From Nocardioides luteus (GTDB lineage: Bacteria; Actinomycetota; Actinomycetes; Propionibacteriales; Nocardioidaceae), in the NCBI RefSeq assembly GCF_015752315.1, contig NZ_JADOVJ010000001.1, positions 3,650,501 through 3,714,500 on the forward strand: a stretch of 64,000 bases of DNA. The letters run 5' to 3'. Shown here one piece after another: positions 44,570-54,425 of the stretch (position 1 is the stretch's first letter; each line of letters begins with the position of its first letter). Under the pieces are notes generated by a model that was not told the DNA's origin, did no database searches, and saw only the letters and a program-made list of their open reading frames with translations. The translations under genes were made by a program, and so were the position numbers.

Positions 44570-46645
44570 TTAGGAGAGGGCCTCCTCCACGGACCTGACC
44601 AGGTGCGGCGCCAGCGTCTTGGAGAAGGTCGCGGTGATGTGGGTTTCGTCGCGGTAGGCCAGCACGTGGCCGACGACCAGCGGGCACCGCTCGTCGGTGC
44701 AGTAGGCGTCGGAGAGGTCGACCAGCGAGGCACCCGCGCCGGCGCGGCGGACGGCTTCGGGGAGCGGGTCGGAGGCGGCGTACGCCTCTTGGCGGGTCAT
44801 CTCGCACGCCGACGCCTCCGCGAACGACTCCGCACCGTCGAGGCACCCCAGGGCCGCCGGGGTGAGCATCGGGTTGTCGGCGAGCGCGACGATCTTCGTG
44901 CCGCGCGCCATCACCGGCCGCCAGGCCTCGAGGAGCCGGTCGACCGCCGGGTCGGGCTCGCCGGCCGCCAGGGTCGAGTTGCGCCGCTGGGTCACCAGTA
45001 CGACGTCGTACGCCTCCCCGCGGGTCAGGCGGGCCAGCAGCGCCTTCCGATAGGCACGGCGCTCGTCGTCGGCGGCGGGCGAGACCAGGCCGCCGCCGTT
45101 GGCGACCATGACGTCGATCGACCATCCCGCGCCCTTCGCGACCTGGGACAGGCCGGGGATGAGCGAAGCGGCGTGGGAGTCGCCCACCAGCGCGACCCGC
45201 AGCGCGTCCGGCTTGGTCGAGCCGTGGTGGCAGACCTCGGGGCGGGCGTCGGCGGCGAAGGTCTGGCGCTCGGAGAGATAGCAGTAGTAGGCGTTGCCGG
45301 TGTCGTCCTTGCGGGCGATCGGCGCGGGGAGGAGCACATCATCGAGAGCCGGGTTGTCACAGAACTCCAGCAGCGCCGACGCACCGAAGCACTCGACGTC
45401 GTCCGTCGCCAGCGCGTTGGCCTGCTCGCGGCTCTGCTCGACGAGGTTGCGACCGTGCACGATCCCGGGCACGGCGACCGCGGCGACCAGCGCCATCCCG
45501 AGGACGGCGAAGAGGTAGGCCCGCGGCGAGGTCCGCAGGACCGGACCGGTGCGGAACGAGGTCTCCACGAACCGGTAGGAGAGTGCCGAGAGCCCGATCG
45601 TGGCGAGCAGGATCAGCGGCTCGCGCAGCCAGGTGCCGAGCACCGGCCCCGTCGTGGGGACCACGACGACGAGCGGCCAGTGCCACAGGTAGAGCGAGTA
45701 GGAGACCGTCCCGATCCACTGCACGACCGGGTTGCCGACGATCGCGGCGCCGGACCGGCCCGGGGCGCCGGCCCAGATGACCAGCGCGGTCCCGACGACC
45801 GGCAGCAGGGCCACCCAGCCCGGGAAGGGCAGCGACTCGCGGAAGAGGATCAGCGCGCCGAGCAGGCCGGCCCAGCCGAGGATCGCTGCCGGCGCCGCCC
45901 ATCGCGCCGGGGCTCGGCTCGAGGCGGCAGGCAGGACGGCCAGGAGGCCGCCGACGGCGAACTCCCACGCGCGGGTGTGGGTGACGAAGTAGGCGGCGGC
46001 GCCGTCGGTCACGGTGATGACGACCGATGCCGCGAAGCTGGCCACGAGGACGGCCGCGATGACCGTCCGGATCGCGGTGATCCGCCGCTCGGGACGGCGC
46101 CGGGTGAGGAACGCTGCCGCGACGATCAGCAGCGGCCACAGGACGTAGAACTGCTCCTCCACCGAGAGCGACCAGTAGTGCTGCGCGGGCGATGGCGGGT
46201 CCTCGGCGGCGAGATAGTCGACCGCCGCCCAGGACAGCTGCCAGTTCTCCACGTAGAACGCGGCCGCGACCGTCTCCCGCAGGAACTGCTGCCACAGCGC
46301 CTCCGGCACCAGGACGTACGTCGCCCCCGCACTGAACACGAGCACCAGCAGCGCCGCGGGGAGCAGCCGCCGGATCCGGCGGGCCCAGAAGGTGCCCAGC
46401 CGCACCCCGCCGGGCTTGGCGGCCTCGCGCACCAGGTGGGAGGTGATCAGGAAGCCCGAGATCACGAAGAAGACGTCGACGCCTGCGTAGCCGCCCCGGA
46501 TCGCCCCCGGCCAGAGGTGGAAGAGCACCACTCCCAGCACCGCGGCCGTACGCAGGGCCTGGATCTCCAGCCGCTTGTCCCGCACCGGCTGCCCGGTCTG
46601 CGCGGGCTGCCCGTCCGTGGCGGGCGCGACCGTGACAGCGGTCAC
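44570..46645 (-). CDS. acyltransferase 3 with C-terminal SGNH domain (OafA/YrhL type)
   Basis: A 691-residue membrane O-acyltransferase. Residues 25-400 form the acyltransferase-3 domain with ten or so helices, starting RLEIQALRTAAVLGVVLFHLW (His in helix 1) and with SVEEQFYVLWP (162-172). The extracytoplasmic SGNH domain has GDSH at 488-491 and a DETH (666-669) catalytic pair. It acetylates a surface glycan: the membrane part brings the acyl group across, the SGNH part transfers it. GTG start overlaps the GT2 gene by four bases (GTGA). A paralogue lies at 59121. Confidence 0.92.
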   Translation of the reverse strand: MTAVTVAPATDGQPAQTGQPVRDKRLEIQALRTAAVLGVVLFHLWPGAIRGGYAGVDVFFVISGFLITSHLVREAAKPGGVRLGTFWARRIRRLLPAALLVLVFSAGATYVLVPEALWQQFLRETVAAAFYVENWQLSWAAVDYLAAEDPPSPAQHYWSLSVEEQFYVLWPLLIVAAAFLTRRRPERRITAIRTVIAAVLVASFAASVVITVTDGAAAYFVTHTRAWEFAVGGLLAVLPAASSRAPARWAAPAAILGWAGLLGALILFRESLPFPGWVALLPVVGTALVIWAGAPGRSGAAIVGNPVVQWIGTVSYSLYLWHWPLVVVVPTTGPVLGTWLREPLILLATIGLSALSYRFVETSFRTGPVLRTSPRAYLFAVLGMALVAAVAVPGIVHGRNLVEQSREQANALATDDVECFGASALLEFCDNPALDDVLLPAPIARKDDTGNAYYCYLSERQTFAADARPEVCHHGSTKPDALRVALVGDSHAASLIPGLSQVAKGAGWSIDVMVANGGGLVSPAADDERRAYRKALLARLTRGEAYDVVLVTQRRNSTLAAGEPDPAVDRLLEAWRPVMARGTKIVALADNPMLTPAALGCLDGAESFAEASACEMTRQEAYAASDPLPEAVRRAGAGASLVDLSDAYCTDERCPLVVGHVLAYRDETHITATFSKTLAPHLVRSVEEALS

Positions 46646-48408
46646 CTGCGCACCCGGCGGACGATCCGGCCCGCCACCCGGCGGGCCTTGCGGACGCCGC
46701 GCTCGCCGAAGCTCAGCGGGATCTCGATCCCGTGGCGCGGGCGACCGTCGAGCTCGACGATCTGCGCCCTTTCGCCGATCCGCTCGCCGATGACGTCCTC
46801 GTGGATGATCACCGGCCCGTCGAACTCACCCAGCGCGTCACGGCCCTCGAACCGCACCCGCCAGCGACCGCCCGAGAGCGCGGCGGTGGGCAGCGCGACC
46901 TCGAGGCTGCCGGAGGCGAGCTCGGTGGCGTCGTAGTCCAGCGTCCGGCGCCGGCGATCGTGGAGAAACACGACGCGGAGCCTAACGGGCTCGACCATCG
47001 TGTGGGCCAGGTGGAGGTGCGCGCGGCCGTCGACGAGCGAGAGCGAGGTCGCGGTGACCGGGTCGGTGGCACCGGAGACCACCTGGCGCACCAATTCGGG
47101 ACCATCCTCGAGGGCGGCCATGATCCGGCCGAGCCGCCAGCCCGGCAGCTCGCCGGCCTCGCCGCTCTCGCCCGTCTCGCCCGCCGCGACGGCCTCGGCG
47201 ACCGCGGTGAACAGGTCGCGGTGCTTGAGCACCAGGTCGGCGAGGTCGTCCCCGACCAGCGTCTCGTCGCCCAGCGAGATCGTCGCGACGGCGTTGACCA
47301 GCGGCCGCTGGAGCGTACGCAGCGGCACCACGCCGCTGTCGGCGACGAGCTTCAGCGTCTCCAGGAGGTCGGCGACCGTCCGGTCGGCCCAGCGGACGTC
47401 GTCACCGATCAGCCGCGCGGCGGTCGCCCACTGGCCCGAGGAGACCAGTCGCCAGCCCCACCGCTTGTCGCGCTCCAGGCTGTCGATCAGGTCGTCGATG
47501 CCGGCGTCGTCGAAGAGCGCGATCAGCTCGGCGATCAGGAGCCGCGCGGGCTCCAGCGCCACCGGGTCGACCACCGCCATCCCGCGCAGCGCCCGGACGA
47601 TCGCCATCCAGCCGTCGGCGTCGAAGACCAGCGAGGCGTACTCCGCCCGCACCTGCGGGTCACCGAGCTCGATGATCCGGCGGGCGCAGCGCAGCTCCTG
47701 CTCCAGATAGCTGATGATCCCCGCCGGCGAGTGCGACTTCGCCGTCATCGAACCCGGTCCGGGCCGGTCGCGGTAGACGTAGACCGTCTCGGTCACGATG
47801 TCGAAGCGGGCCGTGGTCAGCGCGTGCACCATCGGCTCGATGTCGTTGGAGCGCGAGGCGTCGGGGAACTCGATCTGGGCGGAGTCCCAGAAGTCACGCC
47901 GGAAGACCCGGTTCCAGCAGGCCCGGTTGCGCAGGGCGGACGGCGCGTCGGCCAGCCTCACCAGGGTGCGCTCCTCGTCGAAGGCCGGCCACGCCCGCAC
48001 CGGCCACCAGACCCGGTCGCTGAACAGCTTGAAGAACCGGCCGACCACCATGTCCGAGCCGGTCTCCCGCGTCTTGCGCAGCATCGCGGCGTACGCCCCG
48101 CGCGGAACCAGGTCGTCCCCGTCCGCGAAGGCGAGGAAGCGGCCGCGCGCCATCGAGACGCCGTGGTTGCGCGCCTGTCCCCCGCCCTTGCCGGGCGAGC
48201 GGACCACCGTCAGGCGCGGGTCGCGGGCTGCGTACGTCTCGGCGATCTCGAACGTCTCGTCGGTGGAGGCGTCGTCGACGAGGATCACCTCCAGGTCCAC
48301 CGGGTCGGCGGCCGAGGACTGATCCTCGAGGATCGAGGAGAGCAGCTCGCCGACCCACAGGCCGACGTTGTGCGTCGGGACGACGACGGAGAGCTCAGGT
48401 GTGGTCAT
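46642..48408 (-). CDS. glycosyltransferase family 2 with long C-terminal region
   Basis: A 588-residue protein. The GT2 domain is at the N-terminus (LSVVVPTHNVGLWVGELL, VDDASTDET, FADGDDLVPRGAY). The middle (about 200-430) is helical, as in CDP-glycerol/teichoic-acid-type and TagF-neighbour GT2 proteins; the C-terminus (about 450-560) is beta-rich. A related protein is encoded at 57047. It is chained by four-base overlaps to the GT4 gene upstream and the acyltransferase gene downstream, so the three make and acylate one glycan. Confidence 0.85.
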   Translation of the reverse strand: MTTPELSVVVPTHNVGLWVGELLSSILEDQSSAADPVDLEVILVDDASTDETFEIAETYAARDPRLTVVRSPGKGGGQARNHGVSMARGRFLAFADGDDLVPRGAYAAMLRKTRETGSDMVVGRFFKLFSDRVWWPVRAWPAFDEERTLVRLADAPSALRNRACWNRVFRRDFWDSAQIEFPDASRSNDIEPMVHALTTARFDIVTETVYVYRDRPGPGSMTAKSHSPAGIISYLEQELRCARRIIELGDPQVRAEYASLVFDADGWMAIVRALRGMAVVDPVALEPARLLIAELIALFDDAGIDDLIDSLERDKRWGWRLVSSGQWATAARLIGDDVRWADRTVADLLETLKLVADSGVVPLRTLQRPLVNAVATISLGDETLVGDDLADLVLKHRDLFTAVAEAVAAGETGESGEAGELPGWRLGRIMAALEDGPELVRQVVSGATDPVTATSLSLVDGRAHLHLAHTMVEPVRLRVVFLHDRRRRTLDYDATELASGSLEVALPTAALSGGRWRVRFEGRDALGEFDGPVIIHEDVIGERIGERAQIVELDGRPRHGIEIPLSFGERGVRKARRVAGRIVRRVRR

Positions 48409-49505
48409 CGGGCGGCACCCTCCAGATCGCGGGTCAGATTTCCGGCCAGCTCGTCGAGCAGCCGCAGGTAGTCGCGCGACATGTCGTAGGGCGTGTACGC
48501 ACGGGTGAACTCGTGCGCGGCGCGGTGTCGCGCCTCCTGCCCGTCGAGGGCCTCCAGGATCGCCGCGGCCAGGGCAATCGGCTCGTCCGGCTCCGGCGCG
48601 TACGTCACCACCCACGGCTGGTCGGCGAACTGCCGCGCGACCGGGGTGTCCTCCGGGATCAGGGCGGTGCGGCCGAAGGTGCAGGCGGCCAGCAGCGAGC
48701 CCGAGTTGAGGATCCGACGGTAGGGCAGCGCGACCACGTCGCTGGCCCGCAGCCAGTCGGAGAAGTCCGCGGTCTCGACGAACCCGAGCCGCTTGACGAT
48801 GTTGGGCGCCGAGAGCATCTCCTCGACCGTCTCCAGGTCGGTCGCGGGCACCACCTTGCCGGCCACGACGAAGGTCAGGTCAGGCACCTGCTCGGCGGCG
48901 ATCTCGACCGCCCGGCACAGCACGTCGAGGCCCTTGTAGGCCCGGATCTGACCGATGAAGCCCACCGTCGGCACACCCTGCGGGACCCCGATGCGCTCGC
49001 GCGAGGCGGCGTCGTCACCGCCGTCCGGATAGACGCCGAGGTAGGACGAGTGCGGCAGGTCGACGACCTTGTCGGGCGGGAGGGTGTAGTAGGCCGAGGT
49101 CTCCTCGACGGTGGCCGGGTTGAGCTGGATGATCCGGGTCGCGTAGCTCGCCAGCGCCTTGGCGACCGCGAGCTCGACGTCGACGTAGTCGGCCTCGTGG
49201 GCGATCGAGTTGTGCACCGTCCAGAGCACGTCGGCGCCCCGGTCGCGCAGGCTGCTCAGCACGTTCTCGAACCGAGCCGCGTTGGCCCACGCCTCCTCGG
49301 CGCTCTCGCAGCCGGCGGTCACCGGTGAGGTCCAGTGCACATGGAGCACGTCGCCGCGGCCCAGGTGCGCCGCGCGGGCCTCCACCCGGTGCAGCCCCTG
49401 CACTCCCTCGACGACGTCCCAGCCCGCTGCCCGCGGCGCGACGGTGAGCATCGTGAGATACGGGTTGCTCCGGTAGTACGGGAACGACAGCAGGGTCGCA
49501 GGCAT
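48405..49505 (-). CDS. glycosyltransferase, GT-B fold (GT4 type)
   Basis: A 366-residue GT-B protein. The N-terminal half holds VLHVHWTSPV and WTVHNSIAHE; the C-terminal half GFIGQIRAYKGLDVL, the family's donor-binding start, and ALPYRRILNSGSLLAACTFGRTALI, with NSGS in the place of the usual EGFG acceptor/donor loop. It transfers a sugar to a cell-surface acceptor. It is the first gene of the GT4-GT2-acyltransferase(-thioesterase) unit; a -10 and PHO-box-like repeats lie upstream. Confidence 0.86.
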   Translation of the reverse strand: MPATLLSFPYYRSNPYLTMLTVAPRAAGWDVVEGVQGLHRVEARAAHLGRGDVLHVHWTSPVTAGCESAEEAWANAARFENVLSSLRDRGADVLWTVHNSIAHEADYVDVELAVAKALASYATRIIQLNPATVEETSAYYTLPPDKVVDLPHSSYLGVYPDGGDDAASRERIGVPQGVPTVGFIGQIRAYKGLDVLCRAVEIAAEQVPDLTFVVAGKVVPATDLETVEEMLSAPNIVKRLGFVETADFSDWLRASDVVALPYRRILNSGSLLAACTFGRTALIPEDTPVARQFADQPWVVTYAPEPDEPIALAAAILEALDGQEARHRAAHEFTRAYTPYDMSRDYLRLLDELAGNLTRDLEGAAR

Positions 49506-49828
49506 GTGGGGGGTCCTCGAAATTCTCAACCGTGACGATCCCCCGAACGTCGAGACGATGTCTCGCCGGTGCCCCGGCCCGGCCGGTGACCGCAGGATTC
49601 TAGGCAGGCAAATGGACCCACTTTGACCACTCAGACGGCTTCCCCGCATGCCTTCATCACGGGTTCATCGACGGTTCATCGAAGCCACATCGGGGGGTCG
49701 CCTAACGAGCGAATTCACCGCGCGGGCAGCGATGCCGGCGACGTAGCCCACGCCGTTGGACTGCCGCGCAGCCGCCGCCAGGCGCCGAGGGCAACGCACG
49801 TGCCGCGGTGCTTCCGCGAAGACTCATC
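49506..49828. other. intergenic region with promoter and direct repeats
   Basis: This 323-base stretch has no convincing gene. On the minus strand it carries TAGAAT (49597-49602) as a -10 for the GT4 operon, without a good -35, and 11-base direct repeats at 49652-49684. The region next to the membrane-protein stop (49700-49828) shows nothing recognisable. Confidence 0.5.
49652..49684 (+). promoter_or_regulatory. PHO-box-like direct repeats
   Basis: Three 11-base units in tandem: CTTCATCACGG, GTTCATCGACG, GTTCATCGAAG. The Streptomyces PhoP box is made of 11-base direct repeats with consensus GTTCACC in the first seven bases. The site lies about 50 bases upstream of the -10 of the GT4 operon, so phosphate control of a surface glycan is a reasonable guess. 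Confidence 0.45.
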
Positions 49829-50593
49829 TCAAGACACCCGCGTCGACTCGGGCTGAAGATCTCTGGTCGACTTCCGCGCTGCGACGCGAGTCGTCGCCGG
49901 CCACATGACGATCGCGGCGAGCACGAGGAGCACACCAGCAGGGGCCTCAGACCACGGGGCGGTGTCGTGGGAGACGTACCCCGCGGCGATTGGGCCGACG
50001 ACGAAGTATGTCGGCAGCACAGTCGTCGCGGCGATCAGGAGCACCATGACCACCGTGCTCACGGACCGGGCGGTGGACGGCCGGTCTTCGGAGGCCTCTG
50101 GCCATCCATCCGGGCTGTACCCACTCGTTGCGATCAGGGCAGAGATGATCAGCGCGCTGGGCCACAGCACCCCAAGGACAATGAGTGCCGTCAGGTCGAA
50201 GCCTGGAACGGTGACCGGCCTGCCCGCGATCCCTGACGCTAGGACCAGCACGCCGTAGCCGGCGAGCACAACAGCCGGGATGACGGCGAGCGGCCACAGC
50301 GTGTGGCGGCGAAGGACCGGCATCAGCAGAAACGGCAGCGTGAACGCGGCGACGGCCAGCAGGACGACCGACAGCCCGTAGACCTCCGCCGCATGCCCGA
50401 TCGGGTGCCACGGGCTGGCTGGCCACTGGTAGTCGTAGAGGTGGTCCTGCCGCTCGAGGCAGGCGGGTTCGTCGAAACCGCCACGCGGGCACACCCCGGA
50501 CCAGCGTTGCCACGCTGCCACGTACGCAAGGACCCCGGACCCGGCGAGTGAGCCTGAGGTCAGCGCGCGTGCGCCGAGGTGTCCCGGGTTCAT
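49829..50593 (-). CDS. hypothetical membrane protein
   Basis: A 254-residue protein with about six hydrophobic segments and an ATG start. Between helices 1 and 2 an outside loop holds two Cys (SGVCPRGGFDEPACLE), which could form a disulfide. The C-terminal tail is basic. I do not recognise the family. Base use looks slightly less GC-rich than neighbouring genes, and it lies alone between the glycan operon and smc, so it may be an accessory gene. Confidence 0.65.
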   Translation of the reverse strand: MNPGHLGARALTSGSLAGSGVLAYVAAWQRWSGVCPRGGFDEPACLERQDHLYDYQWPASPWHPIGHAAEVYGLSVVLLAVAAFTLPFLLMPVLRRHTLWPLAVIPAVVLAGYGVLVLASGIAGRPVTVPGFDLTALIVLGVLWPSALIISALIATSGYSPDGWPEASEDRPSTARSVSTVVMVLLIAATTVLPTYFVVGPIAAGYVSHDTAPWSEAPAGVLLVLAAIVMWPATTRVAARKSTRDLQPESTRVS

Positions 50594-50723
50594 ACACTCA
50601 TGAAAGCGGGCCGTACATCCGTTTGACCCCAGTGCGGCCGCGCTTCCTCGATGTTGAGGACGGTCTCACAGGCGCTGACCGGCCCCTTCAGGATCAAGCG
50701 TCGTTCAACCAGCGATACGACAC

Positions 50724-53700
50724 TCAGGCCGGCTGCGCGTCGCGCAGCCGCTGCGAGATGACGGTGGTGACACCGTCGCCGCGCATGGTGACGCCGTAGA
50801 GGGCGTCACCGACCTCCATGGTGCGCTTCTGGTGGGTGATCACCATCAGCTGGGAGTTCTCGCGCAGCTCCTCGTAGATCTCCAGGAGCCGGCCGAGGTT
50901 GGTGTCGTCGAGCGCGGCCTCGACCTCGTCGAGGATGTAGAACGGGCTGGGCCGGGCCTTGAACAGCGAGACCAGGAAGGCGACCGCGACCAGCGACCGC
51001 TCGCCACCGGAGAGCAGCGAGAGCCGCTTGACCTTCTTGCCCGGCGGCCGGGCCTCGACCTCGATGCCGGTGGTGAGCATGTTCTCCGGGTCGGTGAGGA
51101 CCAGGCGACCCTCACCACCCGGGAAGAGCCGCGCGAAGACGTGGTCGAAGGCGACGCGTACGTCCTCCCAGGCCTCGGTGAAGACCTGCTCGACGCGGTT
51201 GTCGACCTCCTTGACGATGTCGAGGAGGTCCTTGCGGGTCTGCTTGAGGTCCTCGAGCTGCTCGGTGAGGAACTTGTGGCGCTCCTCCATCGCGGCGAAC
51301 TCCTCCAGCGCGAGCGGGTTGACCTTGCCCAGCGCACGCAGGTTCTTCTCGGCGATCTTGAGCCGCTTGGCCTGCTCCGCGCGGACGTAGGGAATCGGCG
51401 CGACCTCGTTGCCGTCCTCGTCGGGGTGCTGCGGGACCAGCTGGTCGGGGCCGTAGTCCTTCACGATCGCCTCGGCGTCGAGGCCGAGCTCCTCGAGGAT
51501 CCGCTCCTCGAGCTGCTCGATCCGCATCCGCTGCTGGGCACGGGCCATCTCGTCGCGGTGGACGGAGTTGACCAGCTCCTCGAGCTCCTTGCCGAGGTTG
51601 CGCAGCAGCGAGCGGCACTCGCGCAGCGCCTGCTCGCGTCCGGCGCGGGACTCCTCGATCTCGGTGCGTGCCTTGGCGGCCTGCTGCACCGAGACCTCCA
51701 GCCGGTCCAGGGCGTACGCCACCGCGGTCCCGACCGCTCGCGCGGCCTCCCCCTCGCGGCGCATCTGCTCGCGACGGGCGGCCGCCTTGGCGCGCTGCTC
51801 CCGCTCCTGCCGGGCCGCGCGGAGCAGCCCCTCGGCACGGCCGGCCAGCGCGCGGGCGCGCTCCTCGGACGTACGCAGCGCCAACCGCGCGTCCATCTCG
51901 CGCTGGCGCGCGTTGCGGGCCGCCTCCGCCAGCTCGTCGCGGGCACCCAGGTCCGGCTCGTCCTCCGGCTCCTCCTCGGCCATCGCGAGGCGCTCCTCGA
52001 GCTCGGCGAGCCCGGCGACGGCGTTCTCGCGGGCCTCCTGAGCCTGCTCGACGGCGGCCAGCAGCCGCTCGGCCTCCCCGCGCGCGGCGCGCGACTGGGC
52101 ACCGAACTGGCCGAGCTCCTCGGCGACGGCGGCCAGGGTGGCGTCGGACTCGTGCAGCTTGGCGAGCGCGACGTCGACCCGCTTCTGCGCGGCCAGCCGC
52201 TCGGCCTCCAGCTTGGACGTCTCGAAGGTGGCCCGCTCGGAGACCGCGTGGGCCTCGGCGAGCTGGGCGGTGGCCTCGTCGACAGCGGCCTGCACCTCGA
52301 TCAGGCTGGGCACGCTCGAGGAGCCGCCGGCGGCGAAGTGGGCGCCGATCAGGTCGCCCTCGCGGGTCACCGCGGTGATCTGGGGCTCCGCAGCCACCAG
52401 CGCCTGGGCGGCGGCGAGGTCGTCGACCACCACGACCTTGTCGAGCAGCCGCGCCACCGCGGGCCGCAGCACCGGCTGGCACTCCACCACGTCCAGCGCG
52501 TACGCCGCACCAGCAGGCAACGAAGGCCAGCCGCCGGTCTCCTCGGGCGAACCGCCCAGGAGCAGCCCGGCGCGGCCGAGGTCCTCGGCCTTGAGATGCT
52601 CGATCGCCCCGATGGCCTCTTCGGAGGAGGAGACGACGACCGCGTCCGACGCGGTCCCGAGGGCGGCGGCCACGGCGGCCTCGTAGCCGGAGCGCACCGC
52701 CAGCAGCGACGCGACCGACCCGAGCACCCCCGGGAGCGAGGAGCCGAGCAGCGCGCCGGCGCCGTCCTTGCGGTTCAGCCCCATCTCCAGCGCATCCTTG
52801 CGGGCGGCGAGCGTCGAGCGGTCCCGATCGGCCTGCAACGCCTCGGCCTGCAGCTTGGCCAGCCGCTCCTCGATGTCCTCCAGCGCGGCGGCAGCAGCCT
52901 CGTGCTCGGCATCGAGGCCCTCCTCCCCCGCGTCCAGACCGGCGACCTTGGTCTCCAGGGCGGTGAAGTCACGCTGGGCCCGCTCCGCGCGCGCCAGCGC
53001 CTCCTCACGCGCAGCCGTCAGCCGGCCGACCTCGTCATCGGCGGCAGCGGCGCGCGACTTGAGCGCGTTGACCTGGCCGGCCAGCCGGGCCAGCCCCTCG
53101 CGACGGTCGGCGGCGGCACGCTCGAGCCCCTTGACCCGGCGCTCCTCCTCGGCCGCGGCATCCTCGGCCTCCTTGCGGGACTCGACCGCCTCCTCGAGGG
53201 AGTAGCGGAGCTCCTCGACCTCGGCGTCAGCGGCCTCCTCCTGCTCGCGCGCGATCTCGGCCTGCGCCTCGAGCTCCTCGGGGTCGCGCCCCTGGCGCAC
53301 CTCCAGGTCCTCCGAGCCGGCGGCGTTGCGCACCCGCTCGGAGGCCAGCGACTGGGTGCCGCGCAGCCGCTCGCGCAGCGAGTTCAGCGCGAACCAGGTC
53401 TCCTGCGCGGCGGCGAGCGCCGGCAGGTCCTCGCGCAGCGCGGCCTCGAGCACCGCCTCCTGCTCACGCCCCTCGGCGATGGTCTCCTCGACCTCGGCGC
53501 GGCGGGCCAGCAGCGCACCCTCGTCGGCGAGCTCCTTGTCGAGCTCGGTCTTCGCGGTGACCAGGTCGTCGGCGTAGATCCGGGCCTTGGCGTCGCGTAC
53601 GTCCATCTGCACGGTCTGCGCCTGCCGGGCGACCTCCGCCTGGCGGCCGAGCGGCTTGAGCTGTCGGCGGATCTCGACGAGCAGGTCCTGGAGCCGGTCC

Positions 53701-54263
53701 AGGTTGACCTGCGTGGAGTCGAGCTTGCGCAGCGCCTTCTCCTTGCGCTTGCGGTGCTTGAGGACGCCGGCGGCCTCCTCGATGAAGCCGCGGCGGTCCT
53801 CGGGGGTCGCGCGCAGGATCGTGTCGAGCTGGCCCTGGCCGACGATGACGTGCATCTCGCGGCCGATGCCGGAGTCCGACAGGAGATCCTGGACGTCCAG
53901 GAGCCGGCACGGGCTGCCGTTGATGGCGTACTCCGAGCCGCCGTTGCGGAACATGGTGCGCGAGATGGTGACCTCGGCGTACTCGATCGGCAGCGCGCCG
54001 TCGGTGTTGTCGATCGTCAGCGAGACCTCGGCCCGGCCCAGCGGGGCGCGGCCGGACGTACCGGCGAAGATGACGTCCTCCATCTTGCCGCCGCGCAGGC
54101 TCTTGGCGCCCTGCTCGCCCATGACCCAGGCGAGCGCGTCGACGACGTTGGACTTGCCCGAGCCGTTGGGCCCGACGATGCAGGTGATGCCCGGTTCGAG
54201 CTCGAGGGTCGTGGCGGAGGCGAACGACTTGAAACCCTTCAGCGTCAGACGCTTGAGGTACAT
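50724..54263 (-). CDS. smc: chromosome segregation protein SMC
   Basis: A full-length 1179-residue SMC ATPase. N-terminal head: MYLKRLTLKGFKSFAS and Walker A GPNGSGKS (32-39); two long coiled coils flank the hinge (about 500-640; LLGSSLPGVLGSVASL); C-terminal head: signature LLSGGERSLVAVAFL and Walker B FYILDEVEAALDDTN. It organises and separates chromosomes with ScpA/ScpB. In most actinobacteria ftsY follows closely; here it is 14 kb away. Confidence 0.97.
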   Translation of the reverse strand: MYLKRLTLKGFKSFASATTLELEPGITCIVGPNGSGKSNVVDALAWVMGEQGAKSLRGGKMEDVIFAGTSGRAPLGRAEVSLTIDNTDGALPIEYAEVTISRTMFRNGGSEYAINGSPCRLLDVQDLLSDSGIGREMHVIVGQGQLDTILRATPEDRRGFIEEAAGVLKHRKRKEKALRKLDSTQVNLDRLQDLLVEIRRQLKPLGRQAEVARQAQTVQMDVRDAKARIYADDLVTAKTELDKELADEGALLARRAEVEETIAEGREQEAVLEAALREDLPALAAAQETWFALNSLRERLRGTQSLASERVRNAAGSEDLEVRQGRDPEELEAQAEIAREQEEAADAEVEELRYSLEEAVESRKEAEDAAAEEERRVKGLERAAADRREGLARLAGQVNALKSRAAAADDEVGRLTAAREEALARAERAQRDFTALETKVAGLDAGEEGLDAEHEAAAAALEDIEERLAKLQAEALQADRDRSTLAARKDALEMGLNRKDGAGALLGSSLPGVLGSVASLLAVRSGYEAAVAAALGTASDAVVVSSSEEAIGAIEHLKAEDLGRAGLLLGGSPEETGGWPSLPAGAAYALDVVECQPVLRPAVARLLDKVVVVDDLAAAQALVAAEPQITAVTREGDLIGAHFAAGGSSSVPSLIEVQAAVDEATAQLAEAHAVSERATFETSKLEAERLAAQKRVDVALAKLHESDATLAAVAEELGQFGAQSRAARGEAERLLAAVEQAQEARENAVAGLAELEERLAMAEEEPEDEPDLGARDELAEAARNARQREMDARLALRTSEERARALAGRAEGLLRAARQEREQRAKAAARREQMRREGEAARAVGTAVAYALDRLEVSVQQAAKARTEIEESRAGREQALRECRSLLRNLGKELEELVNSVHRDEMARAQQRMRIEQLEERILEELGLDAEAIVKDYGPDQLVPQHPDEDGNEVAPIPYVRAEQAKRLKIAEKNLRALGKVNPLALEEFAAMEERHKFLTEQLEDLKQTRKDLLDIVKEVDNRVEQVFTEAWEDVRVAFDHVFARLFPGGEGRLVLTDPENMLTTGIEVEARPPGKKVKRLSLLSGGERSLVAVAFLVSLFKARPSPFYILDEVEAALDDTNLGRLLEIYEELRENSQLMVITHQKRTMEVGDALYGVTMRGDGVTTVISQRLRDAQPA

Positions 54264-54425
54264 CGACTTCTCCCCCGGCTCAGGACCACGTGGTCGTACA
54301 CAGTTCGCAACACATCAGCGTGGCTGAGGTGAGCCAGCAAATCTAATCGCCGCTGCTCAGGGGAACCCCAGCGGGTCAAGGATAACCCGCCAGGCGTCGC
54401 GATCTGTGGACCTGAGAGCAGAGTC

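Noticed and set aside
50832..54332. A 1166-codon plus-strand frame opposite smc
   Set aside because: Leu/Gly/Arg-rich shadow of the smc coiled coils; SMC itself is full length and intact.
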